Made by a program: the position numbers and the translations under genes. The notes under the pieces are model-generated. The model did not search any database. It was not told the DNA's origin and saw only the letters and a list, made by a program, of their open reading frames with translations. From Lachnospiraceae bacterium (lineage in GTDB: Bacteria; Bacillota; Clostridia; Lachnospirales; Lachnospiraceae): a DNA stretch of 58,490 nt. How positions within the stretch are numbered: position 1 is the first letter of the stretch; each line of letters opens with the position of its first letter. This document shows positions 8,109-17,382 of this stretch, piece after piece. The stretch covers positions 1 to 58,490 of the forward strand of contig JAFZZY010000021.1 of NCBI GenBank assembly GCA_017615545.1, given 5' to 3'.

Positions 8109-9143
8109 ATGAGAAAAAAAGGATGGAAAACAGGTGGAGTCTGGCTTTTAAGTCTGGCCTTTCTGCTTACCGCTTGTAAAGGTGGGAGTGATAAGCCGGC
8201 GACAACTGCCGACACCGCTACGAAAACATCGGAAGAATCTGTAACGGTTGTGGGAACAGAAACCGAGCATCAGGTAGAGTTTACGGATGCAGTTCCGACA
8301 TCCGCGGAAGAAGCGGATTATAGAGATGATCCGCAGGTCGAAGAACTGGCACGTCAGGTGGAAGAAAAGTACGGGATCGACATCGTCTACGGAGAGGATG
8401 TCCGGAGAAACTTCGGAAATGAGGAAGAGGATCTGCGCGCCACTGCATTTACGAACGCGGAGGGGATCAAAACAGCCATCAAAGCAGTGGATGAAGCATT
8501 TTCCGCATTTCCTAAGGGCCTTACGAGTCAACTGGCCGATGAAAAAAGGGGCACGTTGAAAGTCTATCTGCTCGGGGCTGTCGGTCAGGGGGATAATGCA
8601 CCGGAATCGGGCGCATATCCCGCATTTACCGATAACGAAGACCGAGAGCTCTTTCTGGCGATCGATATATCGCCGGATGGCTTTATCAACGTTCCGACCG
8701 TGAGCCATGAATTTACGCATGTGATCGATTTTCGTATGCATGAGATGGGCAAATTTGACGACGAAGGCTGGAATCGATTGAATCCCGAGGGCTTTTCCTA
8801 TGTGGAGAATTACGAGAACTACGCCACAGGAGAGTTTGCTAACAAATATTCCTACACAGAATATCATTACACTCCGCGAAAGCTGACCCAGCCCCCGGAG
8901 GATGTATATTTCGTATACAATTATGGAACGGTAAGCGCTTTGGAGGATCGTGCGACGCTCCTCGAACCGCTGATCATATACAGGATGTGGGGACATGATA
9001 CCATCGCGCCGGGAATGTATGAGTTTCCGCATATTCAGGCGAAGACGGAATACTTTCTGAAGGCGATCGAGGCGGCGTTCGATCTGGCACCGGAGGATGT
9101 CGAGATCTGGAAAAATGCCTATGAAAAACTGGCAAAAAAATAA
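8109..9143 (+). CDS. Lipoprotein with HEFTH zinc-metallopeptidase motif
   Basis: 344 residues. A type II signal peptide ends at the lipobox LLTAC (Cys23), then a Thr/Glu-rich linker to about residue 75. The globular part holds TVSHEFTHVIDFRMHEMG with His200, Glu201 and His204, and ALEDRATLLE about 75 residues later, whose Glu279 is a plausible third zinc ligand. This arrangement (HExxH plus distant Glu) is that of gluzincin peptidases; I cannot name the exact family. It is first in an operon of four genes with gaps of 8-27 bases that also encodes two DUF885 lipoproteins, so all three should face the outside of the membrane. Confidence 0.75.
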   Translation: MRKKGWKTGGVWLLSLAFLLTACKGGSDKPATTADTATKTSEESVTVVGTETEHQVEFTDAVPTSAEEADYRDDPQVEELARQVEEKYGIDIVYGEDVRRNFGNEEEDLRATAFTNAEGIKTAIKAVDEAFSAFPKGLTSQLADEKRGTLKVYLLGAVGQGDNAPESGAYPAFTDNEDRELFLAIDISPDGFINVPTVSHEFTHVIDFRMHEMGKFDDEGWNRLNPEGFSYVENYENYATGEFANKYSYTEYHYTPRKLTQPPEDVYFVYNYGTVSALEDRATLLEPLIIYRMWGHDTIAPGMYEFPHIQAKTEYFLKAIEAAFDLAPEDVEIWKNAYEKLAKK

Positions 9144-9170
9144 AACCAGAGTTATTGGGAGAGAAATAGA

Positions 9171-11090
9171 ATGAGAAGAAGAATGAATAAGATCGGAGCC
9201 GTCACGATGAGTGTGCTTATGGTTTTCGGATCACTTGCAGGTTGCAAGAAGGATCCGAAAGACCCGACGCAGGCAGAGCCGACGACAGTTGTTGCTGCAC
9301 CCGGTGAGACAGTGAATGTGGTACCCGGGACGGAATCGGGGACCGATATCATGGCCGTCGACGAGACGGAGCCGACTACGACGGTGGTGACTGAGCAGGC
9401 AAAAGAAGTGCAGGCCGCTTTTGAGGATTTCTGCCAGGAGATGATAGAACACCTGATCGGAGACAGTTATTACACAGCTACGACGACGATCGAGCGCCCG
9501 GAGAAATACGGGTTCACCCCGGATAAACTGACCAACTACTGCCTCGCGACTTATAAGATCTCCGAAGAGGACGATGCGGAAGCGATACAATTCGAGAAGG
9601 AAATGAAGGAGAAGCTCGACGCGATCGACTATAATGCATTGACCGACGCACAGAAGCTTACCTACGATAAACTTCAGTACGAGTTTGACATCGACGGCCG
9701 CGTGATGAAGCAGAAGAAATTCGCGAGCCCGCTGGATTCGCAGAATGGTATCATGGAGTCGGTCGGAACGGCCCTCTATGAATTCCCGTTCGATGAAGAG
9801 GCCGACCTGATCGGTTACCAGAAGATCCTCGAGACGCTTCCGGAGACATTCTCGGATGCGATCGATTTCGTGAAGTACCAGATCAAAACGCTGAATTATG
9901 AGCCTTCGGATACCATGATCGCGGACGCTGAGAGATATGCGTTGGATCTGACGAAGACGTCGAATAATCCGTTGCTGGATGCTTACGATGAAAAGGTCAA
10001 TGCGATGGATCTTTCGGCGGATAAGAAGGCCGAGTACATCCGGCAAAACCGCGAGTATGTCACCGGCCCGCTGTTCGACGCGCTGAAGAAGTTCGCAGAG
10101 GACGTGAAGCAGTTCGATACGGCGACCAACGAGGCGAAGGGCCTGTGCACTTATGATGGCGGAGCCGAGTATTATGACGTTATGTTGCGCGGCCTGTTGG
10201 GCGTGGAGATGACACCGCAGGAGATCTTCGATGCGATCGAGAGCGACCTGAAGACGGATATCCGCAAATTGACGCTCTACGCGATCACTGCAGCGAAGGA
10301 CATGAATGATTACCTGAATGGAAACATTCAATTCCCTTATGACCGAAACTCGGTCGATGCGGTCGCAGACTACTTTAAGAAGGCGCTGGCTCAGGATTTC
10401 CCGATGGAGCTCCTGCCTGCCTACAAGATCGAAAATCTCCCGCCCGCGTTGCAGATCGACGGCCTCGGCGCTTACTTTATTCCTCCGGAATGGGATGATA
10501 CCTCACCGCGTGTGATCCGTCTCAACCCGAAGGCGACCCAAGGCGCGAGCAGCATGTCGCTGGATTTCAATCTGGTCCATGAAGGCTTCGGCGGACACAT
10601 GTTGCAGTTCGAGTGCGCAGCGGACAATGCTCATGTGACCTCGATGTTCACGGAACTCGGTTATATTGAGGGCTGGGCGATGTATGCAGAATATGAAGCG
10701 ATGAAGTACTGCGGATTATCCGAGGCGATGGCGAACCTTTTGGCGATCGAGAGTTCATCCAGCTATGATATCTATGCTCTGGCGGATATCGGCGTCAATG
10801 GTCTCGGCTGGTCCCTGGAGGATCTGACGGACTATCTGGCTTCGAATTATTCTGCGGGCGAAGCGGGTGAGGAACTCTATGCAGCAGTTATCTCTTCGCC
10901 GGGAACGATCCTGCCGTACTCATACGGACCGAAGAAAACACAGGAGTTGATCGACCGGTATAGAAGCATCTATGTGGATACTCTGGATGTGAAGGAAATG
11001 CACCGTAAGTATATGAGCATCGGCTCGGCGTCGTTTGAAGTAGTCGAGAAGTATTTTCTCGAAATTGATAAAAGAAAAGCGACAAGTTGA
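9171..11090 (+). CDS. DUF885 lipoprotein (putative metallopeptidase), copy 1
   Basis: 639 residues with lipobox SLAGC (Cys25) and a Thr/Glu linker. The body is DUF885: LVHEGFGGHMLQFE with His470, Glu471 and His475 (the HExxxxH variant common to DUF885), and YIEGWAMYAEYE ~40 residues later supplying a further Glu. Other matching landmarks are GAEYYDVMLRGLLGVEMTPQE and the closing KEMHRKYMSIGSASFEVVEKYF. DUF885 proteins are presumed zinc peptidases; the substrate is unknown. It is 27 bases after the HEFTH lipoprotein and 27 before its paralogue, which shares clear full-length similarity. Confidence 0.85.
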   Translation: MRRRMNKIGAVTMSVLMVFGSLAGCKKDPKDPTQAEPTTVVAAPGETVNVVPGTESGTDIMAVDETEPTTTVVTEQAKEVQAAFEDFCQEMIEHLIGDSYYTATTTIERPEKYGFTPDKLTNYCLATYKISEEDDAEAIQFEKEMKEKLDAIDYNALTDAQKLTYDKLQYEFDIDGRVMKQKKFASPLDSQNGIMESVGTALYEFPFDEEADLIGYQKILETLPETFSDAIDFVKYQIKTLNYEPSDTMIADAERYALDLTKTSNNPLLDAYDEKVNAMDLSADKKAEYIRQNREYVTGPLFDALKKFAEDVKQFDTATNEAKGLCTYDGGAEYYDVMLRGLLGVEMTPQEIFDAIESDLKTDIRKLTLYAITAAKDMNDYLNGNIQFPYDRNSVDAVADYFKKALAQDFPMELLPAYKIENLPPALQIDGLGAYFIPPEWDDTSPRVIRLNPKATQGASSMSLDFNLVHEGFGGHMLQFECAADNAHVTSMFTELGYIEGWAMYAEYEAMKYCGLSEAMANLLAIESSSSYDIYALADIGVNGLGWSLEDLTDYLASNYSAGEAGEELYAAVISSPGTILPYSYGPKKTQELIDRYRSIYVDTLDVKEMHRKYMSIGSASFEVVEKYFLEIDKRKATS

Positions 11091-11117
11091 TCTCTTGTAA
11101 AGGAGGCGGATGTAGGA

Positions 11118-13100
11118 ATGAGGAAACAAATGAAAAAGATCGGGGCGACAGCCCTGAGTATGACGCTGGTGTTGGGTTCGATCGCAGGCTGCGGAAAGAA
11201 GGACGCAGATCCTACGGCCGAAGTGACCACATTGGCCGCAGATACGGCCAATGACACGACCGCGGAACCCAAGGAGACGGAAAATGCGACGACGGCGGCG
11301 CCTGCGACGACAGCAGAGCCGGCCACGGCGGCACCCACCACGGCAGAGCCGACGACGGCAGAACCTACCACAGAGGAACCCACGACCGAGGAGCCCACGA
11401 CCGAAGTGGAACTGCCGGCGTTGGATCCGAATTTGACGCCGTCGGAAGCATTTGCCGCACTGGAACAGATGATCCTGGAATTCCGTATCGGAAACAATTA
11501 CTATGTGGCGGTATCTACGATGGAGCATCCGGAAGACTATGGCTTTACGCCGGATAAACTGACGGATTACCGGATCGCCACCTATAATATCTCCGAAATG
11601 AAGGCAAAGGCGAAGGTCGAAAAACAACTGCAGGCGATGCTGCAAACGATCGACTACGAAGGCCTGACGGACGCGCAGAAACTCGCGTATGATAAGCATG
11701 CCTATGACTTCGATATCGAGATCCGTATGAGTGAGCAGGCGAACCTGGTCAGTCCCATCGCGACCAATGGTGAGTTGAAAAACGGACTCTTTTCGTTTTG
11801 TGCTTGTCTGTATGATGTGCCGCTGAGAACGGAAGAGGATCTGATCGGTTACCAGAAGCTTCTGGAGACGGTCCCTGTGACGCTGCAGGAAGCGATCGAA
11901 TACATGAATTACCAGTTGGAGGAATATGGATATTACCAGCTGCCTTCGAATATCCGGGACGCGGTGGACAGTGCGGTGTATTACGCGGAGACGGATCCCG
12001 AGGAGAATCCATTGGTCGAGATCTACGTAGATAAAGTTCGCGCTATGGATCTTCCGGACGAGAAGAAGGATGAATATATCGCGAAGCACAATACGTACGT
12101 CACGGGTGATCTCTCGAACGCCCTGCTGAAGTTTACGCGGGATCTCCAGAAGTTGAATTCGTCATCCAATAAGACGAAGGGCCTGTGCCTGTATGAAGGC
12201 GGAGCAGAGTACTACGATGTAATGCTCCGGAAACTGCTGGGCGTGGAAATGACGCCGCAGGAGATCTTTGATTATATTGAGGCGCATATGATAGCTCAGG
12301 GTACATTGGCCGGTATATATAAAGAGGCCTACCCGGATGATTACGAAAGCTACCTCGAAGGCACGTATGAAGTGCCGTATGATTACACCTCAAGTGAAGA
12401 AATCGCAGCATATTACATAAAGGCCATGTCCCAGGATTATCCGATGGAACTTCTGCCGGCCTATAGGATCGAGGAACTTCCTGAGATGTTCCGTTCTCCC
12501 AATGGCGTTTATTATCCGGCGCGGTGGGGAGATGATTCACCGCTCTTGATCTGTTATAATCCGGATATGCGCGCCTTCGAATACAATTTTGATAACGTTT
12601 TGGTCCATGAAGCCTTCGGAGGCCACATGCTGCAATTCGAATGTGCTTCACCGGAGGGCGATGTGACATCATTGGCCTATCATAAGGCATATACGGAAGG
12701 CTGGGCTGAATATGTGCAGTGTGAGTCATTTAAGTATGCCGGCTTGTCGAAGGCACTTGTGACCTTCCGCAAAAGCGACTGTACCTTCGGTCAGGATCTT
12801 GTCGCTTTGGCAAACATCGGAGTCAATGGTCTGGGATGGTCGAAGGAGCAAATGGAAGATTATTTGATGAAATACGGCTTGACCAGATATAATGCCGGAC
12901 TTTACTACGATACGGTGATCGCAGATCCGAGTGCTTATATTCCGTATTCGTTTGGCGAGAAGAAGACGCGGGATCTGCTCGAGGAGTACAAAAGGCAGCA
13001 TGCCGATGATCTGGATATCAAGGAGATGCATCGTAAGTACATGAGCATCGGCGGGACCTCGTTTGACATCGTCGAGAAGTATTTCCTCGGACAGCAATAG
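11118..13100 (+). CDS. DUF885 lipoprotein (putative metallopeptidase), copy 2
   Basis: 660 residues, a paralogue of the preceding gene from tandem duplication. It has lipobox SIAGC (Cys21) and a longer Thr/Pro/Glu/Ala linker (repeated TTAEPTT/TTEEPTT blocks, residues ~45-95), probably a flexible spacer across the wall. The DUF885 body has LVHEAFGGHMLQFE (His497, Glu498, His502), YTEGWAEYVQCE, and the shared KEMHRKYMSIGGTSFDIVEKYF ending. AAGGAGG lies upstream of the ATG. Retaining both copies with intact motifs suggests different substrate preference. Confidence 0.85.
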   Translation: MRKQMKKIGATALSMTLVLGSIAGCGKKDADPTAEVTTLAADTANDTTAEPKETENATTAAPATTAEPATAAPTTAEPTTAEPTTEEPTTEEPTTEVELPALDPNLTPSEAFAALEQMILEFRIGNNYYVAVSTMEHPEDYGFTPDKLTDYRIATYNISEMKAKAKVEKQLQAMLQTIDYEGLTDAQKLAYDKHAYDFDIEIRMSEQANLVSPIATNGELKNGLFSFCACLYDVPLRTEEDLIGYQKLLETVPVTLQEAIEYMNYQLEEYGYYQLPSNIRDAVDSAVYYAETDPEENPLVEIYVDKVRAMDLPDEKKDEYIAKHNTYVTGDLSNALLKFTRDLQKLNSSSNKTKGLCLYEGGAEYYDVMLRKLLGVEMTPQEIFDYIEAHMIAQGTLAGIYKEAYPDDYESYLEGTYEVPYDYTSSEEIAAYYIKAMSQDYPMELLPAYRIEELPEMFRSPNGVYYPARWGDDSPLLICYNPDMRAFEYNFDNVLVHEAFGGHMLQFECASPEGDVTSLAYHKAYTEGWAEYVQCESFKYAGLSKALVTFRKSDCTFGQDLVALANIGVNGLGWSKEQMEDYLMKYGLTRYNAGLYYDTVIADPSAYIPYSFGEKKTRDLLEEYKRQHADDLDIKEMHRKYMSIGGTSFDIVEKYFLGQQ

Positions 13101-13108
13101 GAGAGACC

Positions 13109-13939
13109 ATGGGAAGAGTTGAGGTTGAAGAAGGAATCGAGCTTTCGTACGAAGAGTACGGAAGCGGAAATAAGGTGATCCTGTCCGCGCAGGTGGGATT
13201 TTATCCGAAGGGTGTGCAGCAGGAGCTGGCGAAACTGGGCTACCATGTGTACTGCATCACCCTGCGCGGTTTCTATCCGTCGAGCTATGTGATGACGGAC
13301 TATAAGGATGCCTGGTACGACGTGTTCGCGGACGATGTCGTTCGCGTCGCTGACGCGCTGGGAATCGATCGATTTGTATACACGGGAGCCTCGCACGGCT
13401 CGGGAGTGGGCTGGCATCTGTTGCTACGCCACCCGGAGCGCGTGCAGGCGTTCGTGGCCATGGTCCCGGGCCCGCACAGTCTGGCGGCCGGCGCCATGAG
13501 TTATCGGCAAATGCTCATGCAGGGCATCATTTCTTCGCCGCCGCCCATGGATCCGCCCATCACGACGGACGAGGCGCGCAAAAAGCGTCGCGCGATCCGC
13601 GAGGAACACATTTCCCATAACCGGGAACCGCATCCGTTGGAGAAGGCGATCGAGTATGGCCGTCCGCTGATGCGATTGCAGAACGAGGAGAATCTCTGCG
13701 AGGCGCTGAAGACGATCCAGACACCGACGCTGATCCTGGGCGGTGTCGACGATCCGATCAGCACGCCGGAGCTGATGGTGCGCACGGCGCATTGCCTGCC
13801 GCACTGCAAACTGGTGATGTACTCCGAGTGCGGCCACAACATCGACACGGACTTAGTGGAAGAACTGGCCGGCGAGGCGGACCGCTTCTTACGGCGGGCG
13901 CTCACCGACGGCACCTGGTACGATAAGGTCGTGGAATAA
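13109..13939 (+). CDS. Alpha/beta hydrolase
   Basis: 276 residues, cytosolic. Nucleophile elbow GASHGSG (about residues 92-98) has His before Ser in the usual G-x-S-x-G arrangement read as S-H-G-S-G; the candidate catalytic acid is in the GGVDDPIS segment and the base in SECGHNID near the C-terminus. It resembles generic alpha/beta hydrolases of the haloalkane dehalogenase/esterase group; substrate unknown. The start lies 8 bases after the DUF885 stop, whose TAG is part of the AGGAGAG ribosome site, so translation is probably coupled to the peptidase operon. Confidence 0.8.
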   Translation: MGRVEVEEGIELSYEEYGSGNKVILSAQVGFYPKGVQQELAKLGYHVYCITLRGFYPSSYVMTDYKDAWYDVFADDVVRVADALGIDRFVYTGASHGSGVGWHLLLRHPERVQAFVAMVPGPHSLAAGAMSYRQMLMQGIISSPPPMDPPITTDEARKKRRAIREEHISHNREPHPLEKAIEYGRPLMRLQNEENLCEALKTIQTPTLILGGVDDPISTPELMVRTAHCLPHCKLVMYSECGHNIDTDLVEELAGEADRFLRRALTDGTWYDKVVE

Positions 13940-13944
13940 ACAGG

Positions 13945-13995
13945 TCAACCGACGGTTGAATACGGAAAAAAGCGCCGAAATCAACCGCCGGTTCG
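13945..13995. promoter_or_regulatory. Paired palindromes, possible operator
   Basis: TCAACCGACGGTTGA at 13945-13959 is a perfect odd palindrome (7+1+7). TCAACCGCCGGTTCG at 13981-13995 repeats it with one arm degraded. Centres are 36 bases apart. They precede the YxlE-like ABC cassette and look like a repressor operator pair. A hairpin role in termination is less likely, since no T-run follows. Confidence 0.45.
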
Positions 13996-14077
13996 TTTAC
14001 GTGTTCGGTCTTTTGGGGGAGAATACAGGTGAAAGGCGACAGAAGAGTCGACCTTAACGGTATTTTGGAGGTGTTCT

Positions 14078-14320
14078 ATGATGAATGCAAGTTGGATGAC
14101 ATTGACCGCGAAAGCGGCAGAATTTGAGATCGGGGATTACCTGCCTTTACTTATTCCGCTGATCCTGGTACAATTCGGACTGATGGTATATGCTCTCGTG
14201 CATATCCTGAAGCATGATCATTATAAGACGGGCAACCGCATCCTTTGGATCGTGGTCAGCTGCGTGTTCTCGATCGTCGGCCCGATCCTGTACATCGTCC
14301 TTGGTAAAGAGGAGGAGTAA
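14078..14320 (+). CDS. PLDc_N-domain small membrane protein (YxlE-like)
   Basis: 80 residues with two transmembrane segments (about 23-44 and 56-76) separated by HILKHDHYKTGNRILWIV, the signature of the phospholipase D N-terminal (PLDc_N) family. Bacillus YxlE belongs here and is encoded just before the ABC transporter genes yxlF and yxlG, exactly as in this window. In Bacillus that set acts on sigma-Y; no sigma factor is visible nearby here. GGAGG precedes the tandem ATG codons. Confidence 0.8.
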   Translation: MMNASWMTLTAKAAEFEIGDYLPLLIPLILVQFGLMVYALVHILKHDHYKTGNRILWIVVSCVFSIVGPILYIVLGKEEE

Positions 14321-14321
14321 T

Positions 14322-15218
14322 ATGCTTTCGATCGAAGGGCTTTATAAGCGTTTTGGAGATAAAGAGGTCATCAAGGGCCTGAATTTCCACGTTCCGAAGA
14401 ACAGCATCTACGGGTTCGTCGGGACGAACGGAGCGGGTAAGACGACGACCATGAAGATGGTTCTGGGGCTGCTGGCGGCCGATGCGGGAACCATCCTCGT
14501 GGATGGCGAGCAGGTGACCTACGGAAATACCGACACCAACCGCGGAATCGGATATCTTCCGGATGTGCCGGAGTTCTATTCGTTCCTCACGACGCGCGAG
14601 TATCTCGCGCTTTGCGGGAAGATCTGCGGACTGTCGGATAAAACGACGAAGACGCGCGCCGAGGAGCTTCTGGAGCGCGTGGGACTGGCGGGTGAAAAGC
14701 ACCGGATCAAGGGCTTTTCACGCGGTATGAAGCAACGGCTCGGTATCGCCCAGGCGCTGATCAACCGGCCGAAGCTGCTCATCTGTGATGAGCCGACGTC
14801 GGCGCTGGACCCGGTAGGCCGTAAAGAGATCCTGGACATCCTGAAGGAGGTCCGCGAGGAGACGACGGTCTTGTTTTCCACGCACATTTTGTCGGATGTC
14901 GAGCGCATTTGCACGGACGTCGCGTTTTTGAAGGATGGAGTGATCGCCCTGGAGGGCACCATCGATCAGGTCCGCACGCTGAAGAGCAACGGAGAGTTCC
15001 TGGTCGAGACGCTGACTCCGGCGGGCGCGGAAGTGCTTTGCGCGCATTTTCCGAATGCAAAAGTATCCGGCACGCAGGTCGTCACCCTTACGGGCAATGA
15101 TGACGAGATGCTGAAGGTCATGGCCTTCCTGTCCGAAAACAACATTCCGGTGCAGAAGGTGGAGCGTGCCGAGACCTCCCTGGAGGATCTGTTTATGGAG
15201 GTGACGAAGCATGAGTAA
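14322..15218 (+). CDS. ABC transporter ATP-binding protein (YxlF-like)
   Basis: 298 residues. Walker A GTNGAGKTT, signature FSRGMKQRLGIAQAL, Walker [14 protein letters not shown] and switch His in STHILSDVERIC are all intact. The long C-terminal part (from ~residue 215) is typical of ABC-2 exporter ATPases. The start is ATG at 14322, directly after AGGAGGAG; an in-frame ATG further upstream lies inside the YxlE-like gene and was not used. The coding end overlaps the permease start by eight bases, so the pair is translationally coupled. Confidence 0.92.
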   Translation: MLSIEGLYKRFGDKEVIKGLNFHVPKNSIYGFVGTNGAGKTTTMKMVLGLLAADAGTILVDGEQVTYGNTDTNRGIGYLPDVPEFYSFLTTREYLALCGKICGLSDKTTKTRAEELLERVGLAGEKHRIKGFSRGMKQRLGIAQALINRPKLLICDEPTSALDPVGRKEILDILKEVREETTVLFSTHILSDVERICTDVAFLKDGVIALEGTIDQVRTLKSNGEFLVETLTPAGAEVLCAHFPNAKVSGTQVVTLTGNDDEMLKVMAFLSENNIPVQKVERAETSLEDLFMEVTKHE

Positions 15219-16011
15219 TGTATTGTTTACCTGGATCCGAAAGGAATTTACCGATAGCTGGCGCAACGGGCGTCTGATCATCTTCCTGATCGTTTGCTTC
15301 GGCGTCGGCCTGATGAACCCCATCACGGCGAAACTGACACCGATGCTCATCGAAATGATGCAAGATCAGATGAAGGATATGGGCATCGTGTATGACCCGC
15401 CCACCATTACGGCGCTGACGTCGTGGGAGCAGTTTGCGAAGAATATCTGGATCCCGCTGCTGGTCTTCGTGTTGATGTTCGGAAACATTTTCACGAAAGA
15501 ATACGGCGCGCATACATTGACCCCGATGGTCACGAAGGGCCTGAAGAAGACCACCGTCCTCTGGGGTAAGGCGATCCAGCTGATTCTGGTGTGGACGGCG
15601 GGATATGCCGTGTATTTCGGCGTGACCCTCATGTACACCGAGTACTACTGGGGCACGGAAGCCGAACTGATGAGTCGTGTTTGGGACATGACGGGTATGT
15701 TTTACCTGTACAGCCTGTTCATCGTGGCGCTGCTGGTTTTCTTCTCCGTTCTGTGGAAGGAGTTTTCGGGCGTGCTGGTGTCCATGGTCACGATCCTGGG
15801 ACTGGATCTGGTCTTCGGTATGTTCCCGAAGGTCGCGAAAGTCCTGCCCGGACGGATCTCGTCGCCGGGACTGCTTTTGCAGAAGGGCTTCGAGGACCGC
15901 TACGAGTACGCGATGGGAGATTTTGCCGTGCCGTTCATCGTCACGCTGGTCGTGATCGTCGCACTGTGCGTGCTGAGCACGATCTTAATGAAACGCAAAT
16001 CGGTCGATTGA
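15211..16011 (+). CDS. ABC-2 type permease (YxlG-like)
   Basis: 266 residues with about six transmembrane segments (approximately 23-43, 80-97, 120-140, 160-188, 190-208 and 237-260). The N-terminal TWIRKEFTDSWRNGRL helix is usual in ABC-2 permeases. It partners with the ATPase whose coding end it overlaps. The cargo is unknown; lipid, peptide or drug are all possible. Confidence 0.88.
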   Translation: MSNVLFTWIRKEFTDSWRNGRLIIFLIVCFGVGLMNPITAKLTPMLIEMMQDQMKDMGIVYDPPTITALTSWEQFAKNIWIPLLVFVLMFGNIFTKEYGAHTLTPMVTKGLKKTTVLWGKAIQLILVWTAGYAVYFGVTLMYTEYYWGTEAELMSRVWDMTGMFYLYSLFIVALLVFFSVLWKEFSGVLVSMVTILGLDLVFGMFPKVAKVLPGRISSPGLLLQKGFEDRYEYAMGDFAVPFIVTLVVIVALCVLSTILMKRKSVD

Positions 16012-16041
16012 CCGGAAAAATAAATGTATCGGAGGTTTACG

Positions 16042-17178
16042 ATGAAAGAGATCGATCTTCAGAAGATAACAGAGTATTTGGACAGCCTGGTCCGGGGCGG
16101 AGTGCCCTCGGTCGACTGTATCGTGATGCAGGACCATAAGCAGGTCTACCGCCACACAGCGGGCACGGCCGATGCCGCGCGCTCGCAGGCGGTGTCGCAG
16201 GACCAGCTCTACATTATGTTCTCCATGACGAAGGTGCAGACCATGACGGCGCTGATGACCCTCGTGGAGCAGGGCAAGGTTTCGCTTTCCGACCCTGTCG
16301 GCAAATATCTGCCTGCGTATAACGACCTGATGGTGGAGACGCCGGACGGCGCAGTTCCTGCGAAGACGCAGTTGCTGATCTGGCATCTGGTGTCCATGCA
16401 GTCGGGCCTGGATTATGACCTGGCGCGGCCGGGCATTGTCCGCGTTTTGAAGGAGCGTGGCCCGCAGGCCACGACCCGCGAGATCGTGGACGCATTTACC
16501 GAGTCACCGCTGAAATTCGAGCCGGGCTCACACTTTTTGTATAGCCTGAGCCACGATGTGGTCGCTGCCGTGATCGAGGTGGCCGGTGGCATGTCCTTCG
16601 GCGAGTACCTGAAGAAGACGATCTGGGAGCCGGTCGGCATGACGAACACTTTCTTCGCGAAGCCGGACAATGCGGGCCTGCCGCGTCTGGCACAGCAGTG
16701 GATCTGCAACGAGCGTGGCGAGATCGTCACCATGGAGCAGACTTGCAACTACCAGCTTTCGGAGGCTTACGAGAGCGGCGGCGCAGGCCTGATCAGTTGT
16801 GCTGAGGACTACGCCCGCCTGGGCGATATGCTCGCCTGCGGCGGAACCGCGGCGAACGGAGCGCAGATCCTGCGTCCCGAAAGTGTTGAATTGATCAAGA
16901 AGAACCTGCTCGGCGAGGCATCCCGCCGCGACATCGCGACGACGATGGGCCGCGTCGGCTACGGCTACGGCATCGGAATGCAGGTGCTCATGGAGCCCGC
17001 GAAGATCGGATCGACATCGCCCGCCGGCGTGTTCGGCTGGGACGGCGCCGCCGGCAGTTGCGTGACCATGGACACCGCATCGAAGACCGCACTGGTCTAC
17101 ATCGAGCACGTCCGTAACCACGGCTACAGCTATGGAAATATTCACCCCACGCTCCGCGACATGGTGTTCGGAGAGTGA
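16042..17178 (+). CDS. Beta-lactamase-fold serine hydrolase (class C/esterase family)
   Basis: 378 residues. The SxxK motif is SMTK (Ser61-Lys64); the second motif YSLSHD replaces the usual Y-x-N and is the form seen in esterase-like members. FGWDGAAGSC near the C-terminus takes the place of the KTG/HTG strand. No signal peptide is present, so it is cytosolic, unlike true penicillin-binding proteins. The start is set at 16042 because GGAGG sits six bases before it; an ATG at 16024 has no ribosome site. It probably belongs to the ABC cassette transcript (30-base gap). Confidence 0.85.
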   Translation: MKEIDLQKITEYLDSLVRGGVPSVDCIVMQDHKQVYRHTAGTADAARSQAVSQDQLYIMFSMTKVQTMTALMTLVEQGKVSLSDPVGKYLPAYNDLMVETPDGAVPAKTQLLIWHLVSMQSGLDYDLARPGIVRVLKERGPQATTREIVDAFTESPLKFEPGSHFLYSLSHDVVAAVIEVAGGMSFGEYLKKTIWEPVGMTNTFFAKPDNAGLPRLAQQWICNERGEIVTMEQTCNYQLSEAYESGGAGLISCAEDYARLGDMLACGGTAANGAQILRPESVELIKKNLLGEASRRDIATTMGRVGYGYGIGMQVLMEPAKIGSTSPAGVFGWDGAAGSCVTMDTASKTALVYIEHVRNHGYSYGNIHPTLRDMVFGE

Positions 17179-17193
17179 CGGTTTTGGACTTCG

Positions 17194-17221
17194 GCCGGGG
17201 CAGAGTTTCTGCTCCGGCCGG
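17194..17221 (+). terminator. GC-rich hairpin after the serine hydrolase
   Basis: CGGCCGG pairs with CCGGCCG, extended by GCAGA/CTGC around a short loop. No T-run follows, so it may slow or protect transcripts rather than terminate. Confidence 0.35.
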
Positions 17222-17318
17222 GTGATTCTCTCGTGATTGCGATTGCCGAAGTTAAAAACCGGTCTGCGTCCGCCATGTGCTCGCGGAGCGCAGGCTGAAA
17301 AACGTAAACGCAAAAGAT

Positions 17319-17362
17319 AACCCCACCCGGAAACTTGAAAAGCAAGTTCAGGTGGGGTTTCT
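17319..17362. terminator. Bidirectional terminator between convergent genes
   Basis: AACCCCACC pairs with GGTGGGGTT, and inside it AACTTG with CAAGTT, around AAAAG. T-rich sequence follows on both strands (GTTTCTGG plus, GTTATCTTTTG minus). It serves the serine hydrolase and the HAD gene. Confidence 0.75.
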
Positions 17363-17382
17363 GGCCGGGTAGCCCGCGGCCA

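Noticed and set aside
17179..17318. Small gene between the serine hydrolase and the terminator
   Set aside because: Only short frames without ribosome sites; the stretch is explained by two hairpins.
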